Source of the DNA: Chloroflexota bacterium
Lineage (GTDB): Bacteria > Chloroflexota > Dehalococcoidia > Tepidiformales > Tepidiformaceae
DNA length: 25,143 bases
Assembly: GCA_963169135.1 (NCBI GenBank)
Contig: CAUJEQ010000076.1
Span: 1 to 25,143, forward strand
Direction of reading: 5' to 3'
Positions 7,792 through 14,605 of the stretch are shown in pieces. The notes under the pieces are model-generated. The model was not told where the DNA came from. It made no database searches and worked only from the letters and a program-made list of their open reading frames with translations. A program made the position numbers and the translations under genes. Position 1 is the stretch's first letter; each line of letters starts with the position of its first letter.

Positions 7792-7901
7792 CGGATTCTA
7801 CGCGCCGTGGAGTCTTGCGCGCGGGGGCGCGGCCGCTCCACCGGGCCTCCCTGTGCTTGAACAGTGGAACCGCCCGGGCGATAACCCGATCCTGCTTCGG
7901 G

Positions 7902-8342
7902 TCAGGAACGAACGGGTTCCGCCACGAACACCGGGATCACCCTCGATGTCCGCTGCTGGTAGTCCCGGTACGGTGGGAACGCCTCGACCGCGATCTCCCA
8001 GAGACGGGCTCGTTCGGCTTCGTCCTTCACCTCCCGAACCCTCATGTCCTGAACTTCGGTCCTGTCCCGGAGTTGGACGCGGGGATTGGTCCGCAGGTTG
8101 TAGACCCAGACAGGGTTCTTCGGGGCGCCTCCCATGGAGCCGACCAGCACGTAGGTGTCCCCGTCCTTCACGCGCATGAGCGGGGTCTTTCGCACTGCGC
8201 CCGTCTTGTTCCCGGCATTGGTGACGATCACGACGGGCATGCCCGTGTCGCGGAGCGTCGTGCCCTCGGTACCACCCGAGCTTTCGTATAGCTCGACCTG
8301 CTTGCGCACCCATTCGATGGGGCTGGGAATGTAGTTGCTCAA
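7902..8342 (-). CDS. Deazaflavin (F420)-type nitroreductase family protein
   Basis: From the chosen TTG start this is 146 residues, matching the DDN/DUF385 family. Visible features are the N-terminal amphipathic stretch (SPIEWVRKQVELYESSGG), GMPVVIVTNAGNKTGAVRKTPLM (the T-x-G-xx-S/T-G-x-x-R-xx-PL pattern that contacts the F420 phosphate) and a Gly-rich GSMGGAPKNPVWVYNL segment. Family members reduce substrates with F420H2, or are enzymes of unknown substrate. The frame is open upstream to an ATG at 8447, but TTG at 8342 is favoured: AGGAGG (8353-8348) lies five bases before it and the extra 35 residues do not resemble the family. If functional, the organism should make F420; no F420 gene is in the window. 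Confidence 0.85.
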   Translation of the reverse strand: MSNYIPSPIEWVRKQVELYESSGGTEGTTLRDTGMPVVIVTNAGNKTGAVRKTPLMRVKDGDTYVLVGSMGGAPKNPVWVYNLRTNPRVQLRDRTEVQDMRVREVKDEAERARLWEIAVEAFPPYRDYQQRTSRVIPVFVAEPVRS

Positions 8343-8435
8343 CCGTTCCTCCTTGGCGTCCGATCGGCGTGTGCACCGCGGCGCCCACTTTCGACCAACC
8401 CGGGTGCCCCCGGGATGCATGCGAGGCGCACCGCC

Positions 8436-8466
8436 ACGCGTCGCCATGTTTCATGGAACGACGCGT
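8436..8466. terminator. Long stem-loop downstream of the TPR gene
   Basis: ACGCGTCG plus CCATG (8436-8448) pair with CATGG and CGACGCGT (8452-8466) across a 3-base TTT loop, giving 13 pairs interrupted only by an AA bulge. It lies 12 bases past the stop of the TPR gene on the minus strand and upstream of the nitroreductase gene. No T-tract follows, so it may be an intrinsic terminator of non-classical form or an RNA-stabilising hairpin. Confidence 0.6.
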
Positions 8467-8478
8467 CGCTGAGTCCCT

Positions 8479-9324
8479 CTAGTCGAAGCCCTCGTCGTCG
8501 GCGTTTACGTCGATGCCAGAATTCCCCGAGTCCAGCTCGTCGCTGGTCTCGCTCCAGCCCTCGTCTGACTCCTCCTCCACGTACTCGTCGTCGCCGAACT
8601 CAATCTCGTCCTCGTCGTCGCGGCGCAGTAAGCCCTTGCGTGTGTACGCCCGGATCTCCGACGTCCGTCCCGTCGGGAAACTAACCTTGTCGATCAGCGA
8701 AGGGTGCTTGAAGGTCTCCCGCAGCATCACCTTCAACTCGCCCGATGTCGTCACCATCGCGGCACTGTACCGGTTCCCTGCGGTCATCATCTTCGAAAGG
8801 CGAAGCCCGATGCGCGGCTCGACCATGCCGACGTAGTCGCCGTTCACGGTCAGCACGTTCACCGCGTTGCCCTGCACCTGGAGGTTCACAATGTCGCCCG
8901 CGTCCAGCACGGCACTGGTTTCGGCGTTCGTGGCCTGGAGCTTTGCCAGCGCCGCGGTGCCCGTCTCCTCTACGAAGAGGCGGGTGTCGAGCTGGCTCGG
9001 CGCGGCGGCGGCAGCAGACGTTTCCTTCATGGTCGCGAGCCGGTCCAGGTTTCGGCGCGCGATCGTGTTGGTGGAGTCCAGGTCCAGGGCCTTGCCATAT
9101 GCCTCCCGGGCCTCGGAGACCTGCCCGAGCTCCGTGAGGGCCTTCCCCAGGCGGTTATAGGCCTCGGCTTCATCGCCGAAGGTCCGGACGTATTCACGGT
9201 TCAAGTTCGCGGCTTCGAGCCAGCGGCTACTCACTGCAAGCTTGACGGCCTGGTCGCTCATTTGCTTCCTCAGGCGCGCGCGCTCTTCCAGCGACATAGT
9301 ATCGAGATTCGGTTCGTTGCTCAT
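8479..9324 (-). CDS. TPR-repeat protein with a strongly acidic C-terminal tail
   Basis: I do not recognise this 281-residue protein as a named family. Residues 20-100 contain two or so TPR-like units (AVKLAVSSRWLEAANLNREY and EAYNRLGKALTELGQVSEAR). The middle (about 115-215) is a beta-rich region with VLTVNGDYVGMVEPRIG followed by VTTSGELKVML, faintly reminiscent of HIRAN domains, though this is a weak impression. Residues 233-281 are dominated by Asp and Glu with many Ser, probably disordered. It has no signal peptide or membrane segment, so it is cytosolic. The ATG at 9324 follows AGAGG by eight bases and a good promoter. The acidic tail suggests binding to a basic partner such as ribosomal or DNA-binding proteins; this is speculation. 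Confidence 0.7.
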   Translation of the reverse strand: MSNEPNLDTMSLEERARLRKQMSDQAVKLAVSSRWLEAANLNREYVRTFGDEAEAYNRLGKALTELGQVSEAREAYGKALDLDSTNTIARRNLDRLATMKETSAAAAAPSQLDTRLFVEETGTAALAKLQATNAETSAVLDAGDIVNLQVQGNAVNVLTVNGDYVGMVEPRIGLRLSKMMTAGNRYSAAMVTTSGELKVMLRETFKHPSLIDKVSFPTGRTSEIRAYTRKGLLRRDDEDEIEFGDDEYVEEESDEGWSETSDELDSGNSGIDVNADDEGFD

Positions 9325-9358
9325 ATTGAGTGCCTCTACCCCGCCCCGGCGAGCCGAC

Positions 9359-9387
9359 AGGATACGTTGCTATGTCGCGTGGAGCAA
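9359..9387 (-). promoter_or_regulatory. Promoter of the TPR/acidic-tail gene
   Basis: Minus strand TTGCTC (9387-9382) and TATCCT (9364-9359) are separated by exactly 17 bases. The predicted message starts near 9352, giving a leader of about 28 bases with AGAGG before the ATG at 9324. Confidence 0.6.
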
Positions 9388-9456
9388 CGAATTGGCGCCT
9401 GGCCAGGCAAGGTTTCATCGATGCGCCGTATCGGTTCGACCCACTACCATCCAGGA

Positions 9457-10044
9457 GTGACCGCTCACGCCGCCGTGGATCGAATGGTTGCCGCGTGGGA
9501 TTGCATCCGCGAGCGCTTCGGCGCGTACTCCCTGGTGCTGCCGGGAACACCGTCGTTCATCTGCCAGCCGAACCTTTGCACTGCCCATTGTTGCCACGCC
9601 TTTAGCGTCAATATGGGCGAGGCCGAGGCGAGCCGCATGGCGCGGGAGACCGGCATGGCCCTCGTCCAGTTCCTCGAACTCGAAGAAGGTGACCCCATCA
9701 CCCTCCCCCTCGCCCAGCCGTTCCTCCTGGCCCGCGAAGGCGGCCATTGCCGTTTCCTTGGCCCCGAACTCGGGTGCACCATCTACGCGGGCCGGCCGAA
9801 CGCCTGCCGCCTCTACCCGCACTTCGTCATTTTCCTCGATACCGCCACAGGCAAGGTGACCACACCGCCTCCCGAGGATGGGCGCCGGGCCGTCGACGCA
9901 CTCCTTGCCGGCCAGTCTTCATCGCCCGTTCCGTTGCTCCTGGGCCACGTCGAGTGCCCCGGGTTCATCGGGGATCCCCTGCCCGAGGCCTCGTGGCGCA
10001 CACTCCTGGAAGCCACATACCAATTGCAGTACGAGGAACTGTGA
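9457..10044 (+). CDS. YkgJ-family cysteine-cluster protein
   Basis: From the chosen GTG the protein has 195 residues. It shows the zinc/iron-chelatase-like cysteine pattern of the YkgJ family: C36, C41, C45-C46 (C-x4-C-x3-CC), C98, C107 within GCTIYAGRPNACRLYP, and C117. These cysteines bind a metal or Fe-S cluster; the cellular role of the family is unknown. The open frame extends far upstream, but that part lies antisense to the TPR gene and is spurious. GTG at 9457 is preferred because TACCAT (9445-9450) lies six bases before it; an in-frame ATG at 9421 is the alternative. It begins a plus-strand run with the EamA and M20 genes. Confidence 0.82.
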   Translation: MTAHAAVDRMVAAWDCIRERFGAYSLVLPGTPSFICQPNLCTAHCCHAFSVNMGEAEASRMARETGMALVQFLELEEGDPITLPLAQPFLLAREGGHCRFLGPELGCTIYAGRPNACRLYPHFVIFLDTATGKVTTPPPEDGRRAVDALLAGQSSSPVPLLLGHVECPGFIGDPLPEASWRTLLEATYQLQYEEL

Positions 10045-10107
10045 AGGTGGCCGCGTTCGCTAACGCGCCATGGCGTTACGCTTGAACTCCAGGAGCGTTT
10101 ACACGCC

Positions 10108-11037
10108 GTGACCCCTCGTCAGTTCGCCATTCTCTGCATTCTCGCTGCCACGTGGGGCTGCTCTTTCCTGTTCATCCGGGTGATCGTCGACTCCGGCGTC
10201 GGGCCGCTGGGGATGTCATCGCTGCGGACGCTCCTCGGCGGGCTCAGCCTCGTCCCCTTTGCCTGGCACGCCCGCGCCGGGTTCCGCCAGCCTCGTGGAA
10301 CCTGGATCGCGCTGGCAGGCCTCGGGTTCATGAATTTCGCGGTGCCGTGGACCATTTTCGGCATCGCCGGCAGCCGTGTCCCCAGCGGCGTTGCGGCAAT
10401 CGCCAACTCTACCGCTCCCCTCTGGGTCGCCATCCTCTCTGTGCCGTTCCTCAAGGCCGAACGAGTGAGCGGCCTGAAAGCTTTTGGCCTGGGCCTCGGC
10501 TTCCTCGGGATCATCGTCCTCATGGGAGACGACATCACCCACCTCCACGGGGCCGCCGCAGTAAGCATCCTGCTCATCCTGGTTGCGACCTTCTGCTACG
10601 GTGGCTCCGCCGTCTTTATCCGAAAGCACCTGGGCCACGTACCCCCCATCGTGCTGGCCAGTGGCCAGATCGGCTTCGCGACGCTTTTCCTGTCTCCCCT
10701 TGCTCTCGCCACAGGCTCTTACGCGGGGGACTGGGATGCGAACGTGGTGCTCAGCGCCCTCGCCCTTGGCGCGCTGGGCTCGGGCATCGCCGTCGCTGCC
10801 TACATGTGGCTCATCCAGGAAGCCGGACCCGTCAGCGCCTCGGTAGTGACCTATCTCATCCCTCCGGTCGGCGTCTTCGTCGGCTGGCTCGTGCTCGATG
10901 AGCGCATCGGCTGGAACATGCTCGGTGGGCTCGCCTGCATCCTCGCCGGAGTCGCCTTTGTCCAGGGCTTCCCGCTCCGCCGCGTGGCCGGACGCCGGCC
11001 GGCCGCTCCACTCCCCGCCCCCGCCGGCGGCGATTGA
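10108..11037 (+). CDS. EamA-family (DMT superfamily) transporter
   Basis: This 309-residue inner membrane protein shows about ten hydrophobic segments in two EamA halves. The first begins LCILAATWGCSFLFIRVIVDSG with SLRTLLGGLSLVPFAW. The second has a QEAGPVSASVVTYLIPPVGVFVGWLVLDE signature near residues 234-265. DMT exporters of this type move amino acids, purines or other metabolites out of the cell; substrate cannot be predicted. The start is GTG at 10108, with AGGAG 12 bases upstream. The C-terminus ends in a Pro/Arg-rich tail. Its stop lies 35 bases before the M20 amidohydrolase, a possible functional neighbour. Confidence 0.9.
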   Translation: MTPRQFAILCILAATWGCSFLFIRVIVDSGVGPLGMSSLRTLLGGLSLVPFAWHARAGFRQPRGTWIALAGLGFMNFAVPWTIFGIAGSRVPSGVAAIANSTAPLWVAILSVPFLKAERVSGLKAFGLGLGFLGIIVLMGDDITHLHGAAAVSILLILVATFCYGGSAVFIRKHLGHVPPIVLASGQIGFATLFLSPLALATGSYAGDWDANVVLSALALGALGSGIAVAAYMWLIQEAGPVSASVVTYLIPPVGVFVGWLVLDERIGWNMLGGLACILAGVAFVQGFPLRRVAGRRPAAPLPAPAGGD

Positions 11038-11072
11038 CCGCGAGCTGCCGCCACCCTGCTAAGCTTCCGGCC

Positions 11073-12266
11073 ATGAAGCCCCTCCACATCCGCCCCGAGG
11101 TTCAGGCGATCCGGGAGCGCCTCGTTTCCATCCGTCGCGACTTCCACGAGCATCCCGAGGTGTCGTGGCAGGAAGTGCGCACCCAGGAGCGCATCCTCGA
11201 ACGTCTCCGCGAACTTGGCCTTTCGGACGTACGTCCCATTGCCAGCACCGGCGCCACCGCACTCATCGAAGGAGGCAAAGAAGGAGGCAAACGCGGACCA
11301 TGCGTGCTCTGGCGGGCCGATATGGATGCGCTCCCGGTGCCCGAAAAGAGCTCCCTCAGCTTCGCGTCCAGGAATGAGGGCGTCATGCATGCCTGCGGGC
11401 ACGATGCCCACATGGCGATCGCACTCGGCATCGCCGAGGTGCTCGCCGCCCGCCGCGAATCGCTCCGCGGGTCGGTCCGCATGGTCTTCCAGCCCGCCGA
11501 AGAGGCAGCCGGAGGCGCGCAGGCCTGTATCGCCGACGGTGTCCTCGAGTCGCCCCACGTCTCGACCGCCCTCGGACTGCACATCAGCGCCGACATTCCC
11601 ATCGGCGCGATCAACGTGGCGCCAGGCCCGTTCTTCGCGGCTCCCACCGCTTTCCGCATCACCATCGAAGGCCGCGGAGGCCACGCCGCCGCACCCCACC
11701 AGTCCATCGATGCCGTCGTGGTCGCCGCCCACGTCGTTACCGCCCTCCAGACGGTCGTCAGCCGGTCGGTCGCACCCTCCGAGTCGGCCGTGCTCACCGT
11801 CGGAAAGGTCGCGGGCGGTTTCCGGGGGAATGTCATCGCCGAATCAGCCACCATGACGGGCACGATCCGGAGCTACACCGACGCGGTCCGGACGGCCATG
11901 CTCCAACGCACCGAGGAGATCGTCGCCGGCGTGTGCGCTGCCTTCCAGGCTACCTACGCGTTCGAGCAGTCCACCAGCTGCCCGCCCCTTGTGAACGATC
12001 CGGGAGTCACCGAATTCGTCCGCGGCGAGGCAGCAGCGTTTTTCGGCCCCCAATCCATCGTGGCCGTCCCCACCATGGGCGCCGAAGACATGGCGGTCTT
12101 CCTTCAGGAGCGCCCGGGCTGCTACTTCTGGCTGGGCGCCCGCAACGAAGCGAAAGGCATCGCCGGCCGCCACCACGACCCCGCGTTCGTTATCGACGAA
12201 GATGCGCTCGCGGTCGGCGTTGAGTTCGGCCTTCGGCTCATCGAGGGTCGCCTCGCGGTGCGCTGA
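11073..12266 (+). CDS. M20-family amidohydrolase (M20D, hippurate/IAA-amino acid hydrolase type)
   Basis: This 397-residue cytosolic metal-dependent hydrolase cleaves N-acyl amino acids or similar amides. Family motifs appear in order: FHEHPEVSWQE, RADMDALPVPEKS, MHACGHDAHMA (metal-binding Cys/His), FQPAEEAAGGAQ (catalytic Glu pair), GLHISADIPIG, the lid domain with GRGGHAAAPHQSIDAV, MGAEDMAVFL and RHHDPAFVIDEDAL. All expected metal ligands are present. The start is ATG at 11073, with TAAGCT (11060-11065) seven bases upstream; an alternative in-frame TTG at 11034 overlaps the EamA stop region and is less likely. Pairing with an EamA exporter hints at amino-acid conjugate turnover. Confidence 0.93.
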   Translation: MKPLHIRPEVQAIRERLVSIRRDFHEHPEVSWQEVRTQERILERLRELGLSDVRPIASTGATALIEGGKEGGKRGPCVLWRADMDALPVPEKSSLSFASRNEGVMHACGHDAHMAIALGIAEVLAARRESLRGSVRMVFQPAEEAAGGAQACIADGVLESPHVSTALGLHISADIPIGAINVAPGPFFAAPTAFRITIEGRGGHAAAPHQSIDAVVVAAHVVTALQTVVSRSVAPSESAVLTVGKVAGGFRGNVIAESATMTGTIRSYTDAVRTAMLQRTEEIVAGVCAAFQATYAFEQSTSCPPLVNDPGVTEFVRGEAAAFFGPQSIVAVPTMGAEDMAVFLQERPGCYFWLGARNEAKGIAGRHHDPAFVIDEDALAVGVEFGLRLIEGRLAVR

Positions 12267-12315
12267 CCGCTCCCGAGTTGGGCGCGGCATCTGCCCGAGG
12301 CCTGCCCGGTCCGGA

Positions 12316-12774
12316 CTACTCGAAGATCCAGCGGTCCGTGTCACGGCTCCAGTCCACGACCTCGGCCGGCTTGAAGAACAGCTTGATCTCCCGCACGGCG
12401 CTCTTTGGGCTATCGCTCGCATGGACGAGGTTCCGGCCGCGCTCGAGGCCGAAGTCGGCCCGGATCGTGCCCGGGGCAGCCGCCGCCGGATCCGTCGACC
12501 CGATCGTTGCCCGCACCACGGAGACCGCGTTCGTCCCTTCGAACACTGCAGCGACCACCGGGCAGCTGGTGATGTAGTCCACCAGGCCTTCGTAGAAGCC
12601 CTTGCCCCTGTGCTCTGCGTAATGTTTCTCCGCAAGCGGCCGGGTGATATGGATGAGCTTTGTGGCGGCGATCCGGAGGCCGCGCCGTTCCAGCCGGCCG
12701 ATGATTTCGCCGGCCAGTCCGCGCTGCATCGCGTCGGGCTTGACCAGCACAAGGGTGCGTTCACGTGGTTCCAC
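12316..12774 (-). CDS. ndk: Nucleoside-diphosphate kinase
   Basis: This 152-residue enzyme moves the gamma phosphate of ATP to other nucleoside diphosphates through a phosphohistidine. It contains RTLVLVKPDAMQRGL at the N-terminus, the IGSTDPAAAAPGTIRADFG loop and GRNLVHASDS with the catalytic His118. It is slightly longer than the usual 135-150, with a C-terminal DTDRWIFE extension typical of bacterial forms. The start is GTG at 12774, set by GGAGG eight bases upstream. It lies 15 bases after tsaB and is probably the last gene of the tsaE-tsaB-ndk transcript. It converges with the M20 gene. Confidence 0.96.
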   Translation of the reverse strand: MEPRERTLVLVKPDAMQRGLAGEIIGRLERRGLRIAATKLIHITRPLAEKHYAEHRGKGFYEGLVDYITSCPVVAAVFEGTNAVSVVRATIGSTDPAAAAPGTIRADFGLERGRNLVHASDSPKSAVREIKLFFKPAEVVDWSRDTDRWIFE

Positions 12775-12789
12775 GAGTTCCTCCAGGTG

Positions 12790-13404
12790 TTATGAAGCGG
12801 CGCGGTGCCGCCGCGAAACGGTGATGTTGGGCTCTCGCAGGTAAAACGCTTCGGCTCCCGCGGCAAGCTCACCTGATCGTATCTTCGGCGCGCGGTCTCG
12901 AAGGGCCGCCAGAGCCCGTTGGCGCGGCGTTACCTCAATCCCGCCGTGTGGCGCAGCGCCCTCTCCCCTGCTGTCCTGCGTGATGTCCGCCAGCGCGGCG
13001 ATCATCACCGGTCCCGCCGGCCCGCCGGCCTCGAACCGCTGCACCGCGAACTCGCCGCGCCCGGCCGGGTGAATCGCGGCAAACGGGGCCGTCTCGCCTT
13101 CGTCCCCGCGAGCCAGTGCTACCGCCTCCAGGGTTCCAATCCCGAAAACCCCCGCTCCATGGGCGAGGGCGAGCCCTTCAGCCGTCGCGATCCCGACTCG
13201 GACCCCCGCATAGGCGCCCGGCCCGGTGACGACCAGGATGGCGTCCAGTCTGGGCTCATCGCCCAGCAGAGAGGCGACGGCCGGGAGAATCAGCTTCGAA
13301 TGGTCTCGCTCGGCTTCTGCCTCCAGGCTCGTGACGAAGCCGTCGCGGTCCACGGCGAGCGCGAACCAGTCCGAAGCAGTGTCGATACAAAGGATCGTGC
13401 TCAC
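12790..13404 (-). CDS. tsaB: tRNA threonylcarbamoyladenosine biosynthesis protein TsaB
   Basis: This 204-residue protein starts MSTILCIDTASDWFALAV. It has SKLILPAVASLLG and then VVTGPGAYAGVRVGIATAEGLA, the ASKHA-fold signature of TsaB. TsaB is the scaffold partner of TsaD and TsaE in making the t6A37 modification of ANN-decoding tRNAs; it lacks the catalytic metal site of TsaD. The C-terminal half is less conserved, as is usual. The start is GTG at 13404, overlapping the tsaE stop as GTGA, so the two are translationally coupled. tsaD is not in the window. Confidence 0.9.
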   Translation of the reverse strand: MSTILCIDTASDWFALAVDRDGFVTSLEAEAERDHSKLILPAVASLLGDEPRLDAILVVTGPGAYAGVRVGIATAEGLALAHGAGVFGIGTLEAVALARGDEGETAPFAAIHPAGRGEFAVQRFEAGGPAGPVMIAALADITQDSRGEGAAPHGGIEVTPRQRALAALRDRAPKIRSGELAAGAEAFYLREPNITVSRRHRAAS

Positions 13405-13877
13405 GCGGCCCCGAGTAAGGCGACCAGCTCTTCTCCACGCGGCCCCCGCGGGATGAATTTGAGATTCCGGCTCCGCGGACCCAGGATGCCCGCCCGCAGC
13501 TCGATCACGAGTCCATCGCCAGGCAGCAACTCAGCGCCGCGCTCCGGCCACTCGATCACCAGCACGCCCTTCTCCGCGTAGTCCCAGAGACCGAGGTCGT
13601 CCAGTTCCTCAACGTCTTCGACCCGGTACAGGTCCACGTGATAGAGCGTCTCGCGCCCCTCATACTCGTTCATCAGGACGAACGACGGACTGTTCACCTG
13701 GCCAGCGCACGAAAGGCCGCGGCCGATGCCCTGAGTCAGGCATGTCTTGCCCGTGCCGAGGTCTCCATTGAGCAGGACGATGTCGCCCTTCTGAAGAAGC
13801 CGGCCCAGTCGTTCGCCGAGTTGCCGGGTCTCTTCTTCGCTGGTCGAGCCAAGTTCAAGGTCGTGCTGTTCACCCAT
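13401..13877 (-). CDS. tsaE: tRNA threonylcarbamoyladenosine biosynthesis ATPase TsaE
   Basis: This 158-residue P-loop ATPase has LNGDLGTGKTCLTQGIGRGL (Walker A), SPSFVLMNEYEG and LYHVDLYRVED (the HxDxYR motif), and VLVIEWPERG, all hallmarks of TsaE, which drives turnover of the TsaBD complex in t6A synthesis. The start ATG at 13877 is chosen because TATACT (13890-13885), the best -10 hexamer in the window, lies seven bases upstream, implying a leaderless message. Upstream open frame has no resemblance to the family. It is the first gene of the tsaE-tsaB-ndk unit and overlaps tsaB by four bases. Confidence 0.94.
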   Translation of the reverse strand: MGEQHDLELGSTSEEETRQLGERLGRLLQKGDIVLLNGDLGTGKTCLTQGIGRGLSCAGQVNSPSFVLMNEYEGRETLYHVDLYRVEDVEELDDLGLWDYAEKGVLVIEWPERGAELLPGDGLVIELRAGILGPRSRNLKFIPRGPRGEELVALLGAA

Positions 13878-13884
13878 CGTTGCC

Positions 13885-13890
13885 AGTATA
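13885..13890 (-). promoter_or_regulatory. -10 element of the tsaE-tsaB-ndk unit
   Basis: TATACT on the minus strand is followed by seven bases and the tsaE ATG. No convincing -35 TTG hexamer is seen 16-18 bases upstream. The arrangement predicts a leaderless transcript. Confidence 0.5.
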
Positions 13891-14000
13891 GGCACGCCCC
13901 CGGTTACGCCATACGCAGCGCCGGGACACGTTCCCGGGCGCCACCTCGCCTGCTTCGCGGACCTTCTGGACGGTCCGGTAAAGGGCCCTGCTGCCGAGTA

Positions 14001-14016
14001 CTCACGCCGACGTGAG
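14001..14016. repeat. Inverted repeat CTCACG-CCGA-CGTGAG
   Basis: Six-base perfect arms with a 4-base loop lie five bases before the larger palindrome at 14022-14044, in the gap between tsaE and the XRE gene. It may be part of the same operator region or a small hairpin. The rest of this 279-base gap also holds an imperfect GC-rich hairpin at about 13918-13941. Confidence 0.35.
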
Positions 14017-14021
14017 AGTTG

Positions 14022-14044
14022 ACGTTGCGAAATTGTCGCAACGT
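14022..14044. promoter_or_regulatory. 23-bp palindromic operator candidate upstream of the XRE gene
   Basis: Perfect 9-base arms ACGTTGCGA and TCGCAACGT flank a 5-base AATTG centre. The right arm ends 10 bases before the -35 hexamer of the XRE gene. A dyad of this length at this place is the expected form of a binding site for a dimeric HTH protein, possibly the XRE protein itself. The target protein is inference. Confidence 0.6.
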
Positions 14045-14054
14045 GGCAGGTCGA

Positions 14055-14083
14055 TTGACCCGAAGCGATTGCCTCCGTACCTT
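14055..14083 (+). promoter_or_regulatory. Promoter of the XRE regulator gene
   Basis: TTGACC (14055-14060) and TACCTT (14078-14083) are separated by exactly 17 bases. Transcription should begin near 14090, leaving a leader of about 67 bases before the ATG at 14157, unlike the start-proximal promoters of many neighbouring genes. Confidence 0.65.
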
Positions 14084-14156
14084 GGAAGAGCAGAATCTGG
14101 CCCCAGTCCCCCGGACAGAGGGCCATCCCATTGGTCCACCTGGAGTCGAAACACTA

Positions 14157-14540
14157 ATGATTAAAGCTACGTCCGAAACCGGAAAAGCGCCTGTCTCCGC
14201 GAGCCTCGGCAACCGAATCCGCACCGCCCGCCGCGATGCCGGCATGAGCCAGGGCCAGCTTGCCCAGTCGCTCAACACCACCCAGAGCGCAATCAGCCTT
14301 TACGAGGCCGGCCAGCGCTCCGTGGGAATCGACATGCTCCTCAGTGTCGCCCGCATTCTCAACCGCCCGCTGCACTACTTCCTCGGCGAAGATGGCGACA
14401 TGCTCTACGTCAAGGACAGCGATATCGCCGAACTCATCGGCGAACTCGAGAAGCACCCGGAAGACCTTCCCGAGCTGCTTTCGTACTGGAACTTCCTGCG
14501 CTGGCGCCGCATGTCCGCCAACGGCAACGGCCGCCACTAG
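14157..14540 (+). CDS. XRE-family helix-turn-helix transcriptional regulator
   Basis: This 127-residue protein has a Cro/C1-type HTH at about residues 18-76: NRIRTARRDAGMSQGQLAQ, then NTTQSAISLYEAGQRSVG and LLSVARILNRPLHYFLGE. A short C-terminal part (DIAELIGELEKHPEDLPELLSYWNF) looks like a dimerisation helix pair. It has no peptidase or sensor domain, so the signal is unknown. The start is ATG at 14157, with GGAG about ten bases upstream. A longer in-frame ATG at 14019 is rejected because it would run through the promoter and operator. Targets are unknown; autoregulation through the upstream palindrome is plausible. Confidence 0.88.
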   Translation: MIKATSETGKAPVSASLGNRIRTARRDAGMSQGQLAQSLNTTQSAISLYEAGQRSVGIDMLLSVARILNRPLHYFLGEDGDMLYVKDSDIAELIGELEKHPEDLPELLSYWNFLRWRRMSANGNGRH

Positions 14541-14560
14541 CCTCTCACCTGCATGATCAC

Positions 14561-14581
14561 GGCCGGGCCTAGCGCCCGGCC
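14561..14581 (+). terminator. Terminator hairpin after the XRE gene
   Basis: GGCCGGGC and GCCCGGCC form a perfect 8-bp stem around a 5-base loop, followed by TCTTCGTGT. It lies 20 bases past the XRE stop and before the flavin reductase-like gene. Confidence 0.7.
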
Positions 14582-14605
14582 TCTTCGTGTATACGGACGT
14601 GATCG

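Noticed and set aside
8343..8447. Longer N-terminus for the deazaflavin-type nitroreductase (ATG at 8447)
   Set aside because: The extra 35 residues do not look like the family, and a perfect AGGAGG precedes the TTG at 8342.
8704..9456. N-terminal extension of the YkgJ-type protein
   Set aside because: This stretch is antisense to the TPR gene and its promoter and carries no domain.
14019..14156. N-terminal extension of the XRE protein from an ATG at 14019
   Set aside because: It would run through the palindrome and the well-spaced promoter; the HTH domain is complete from the ATG at 14157.
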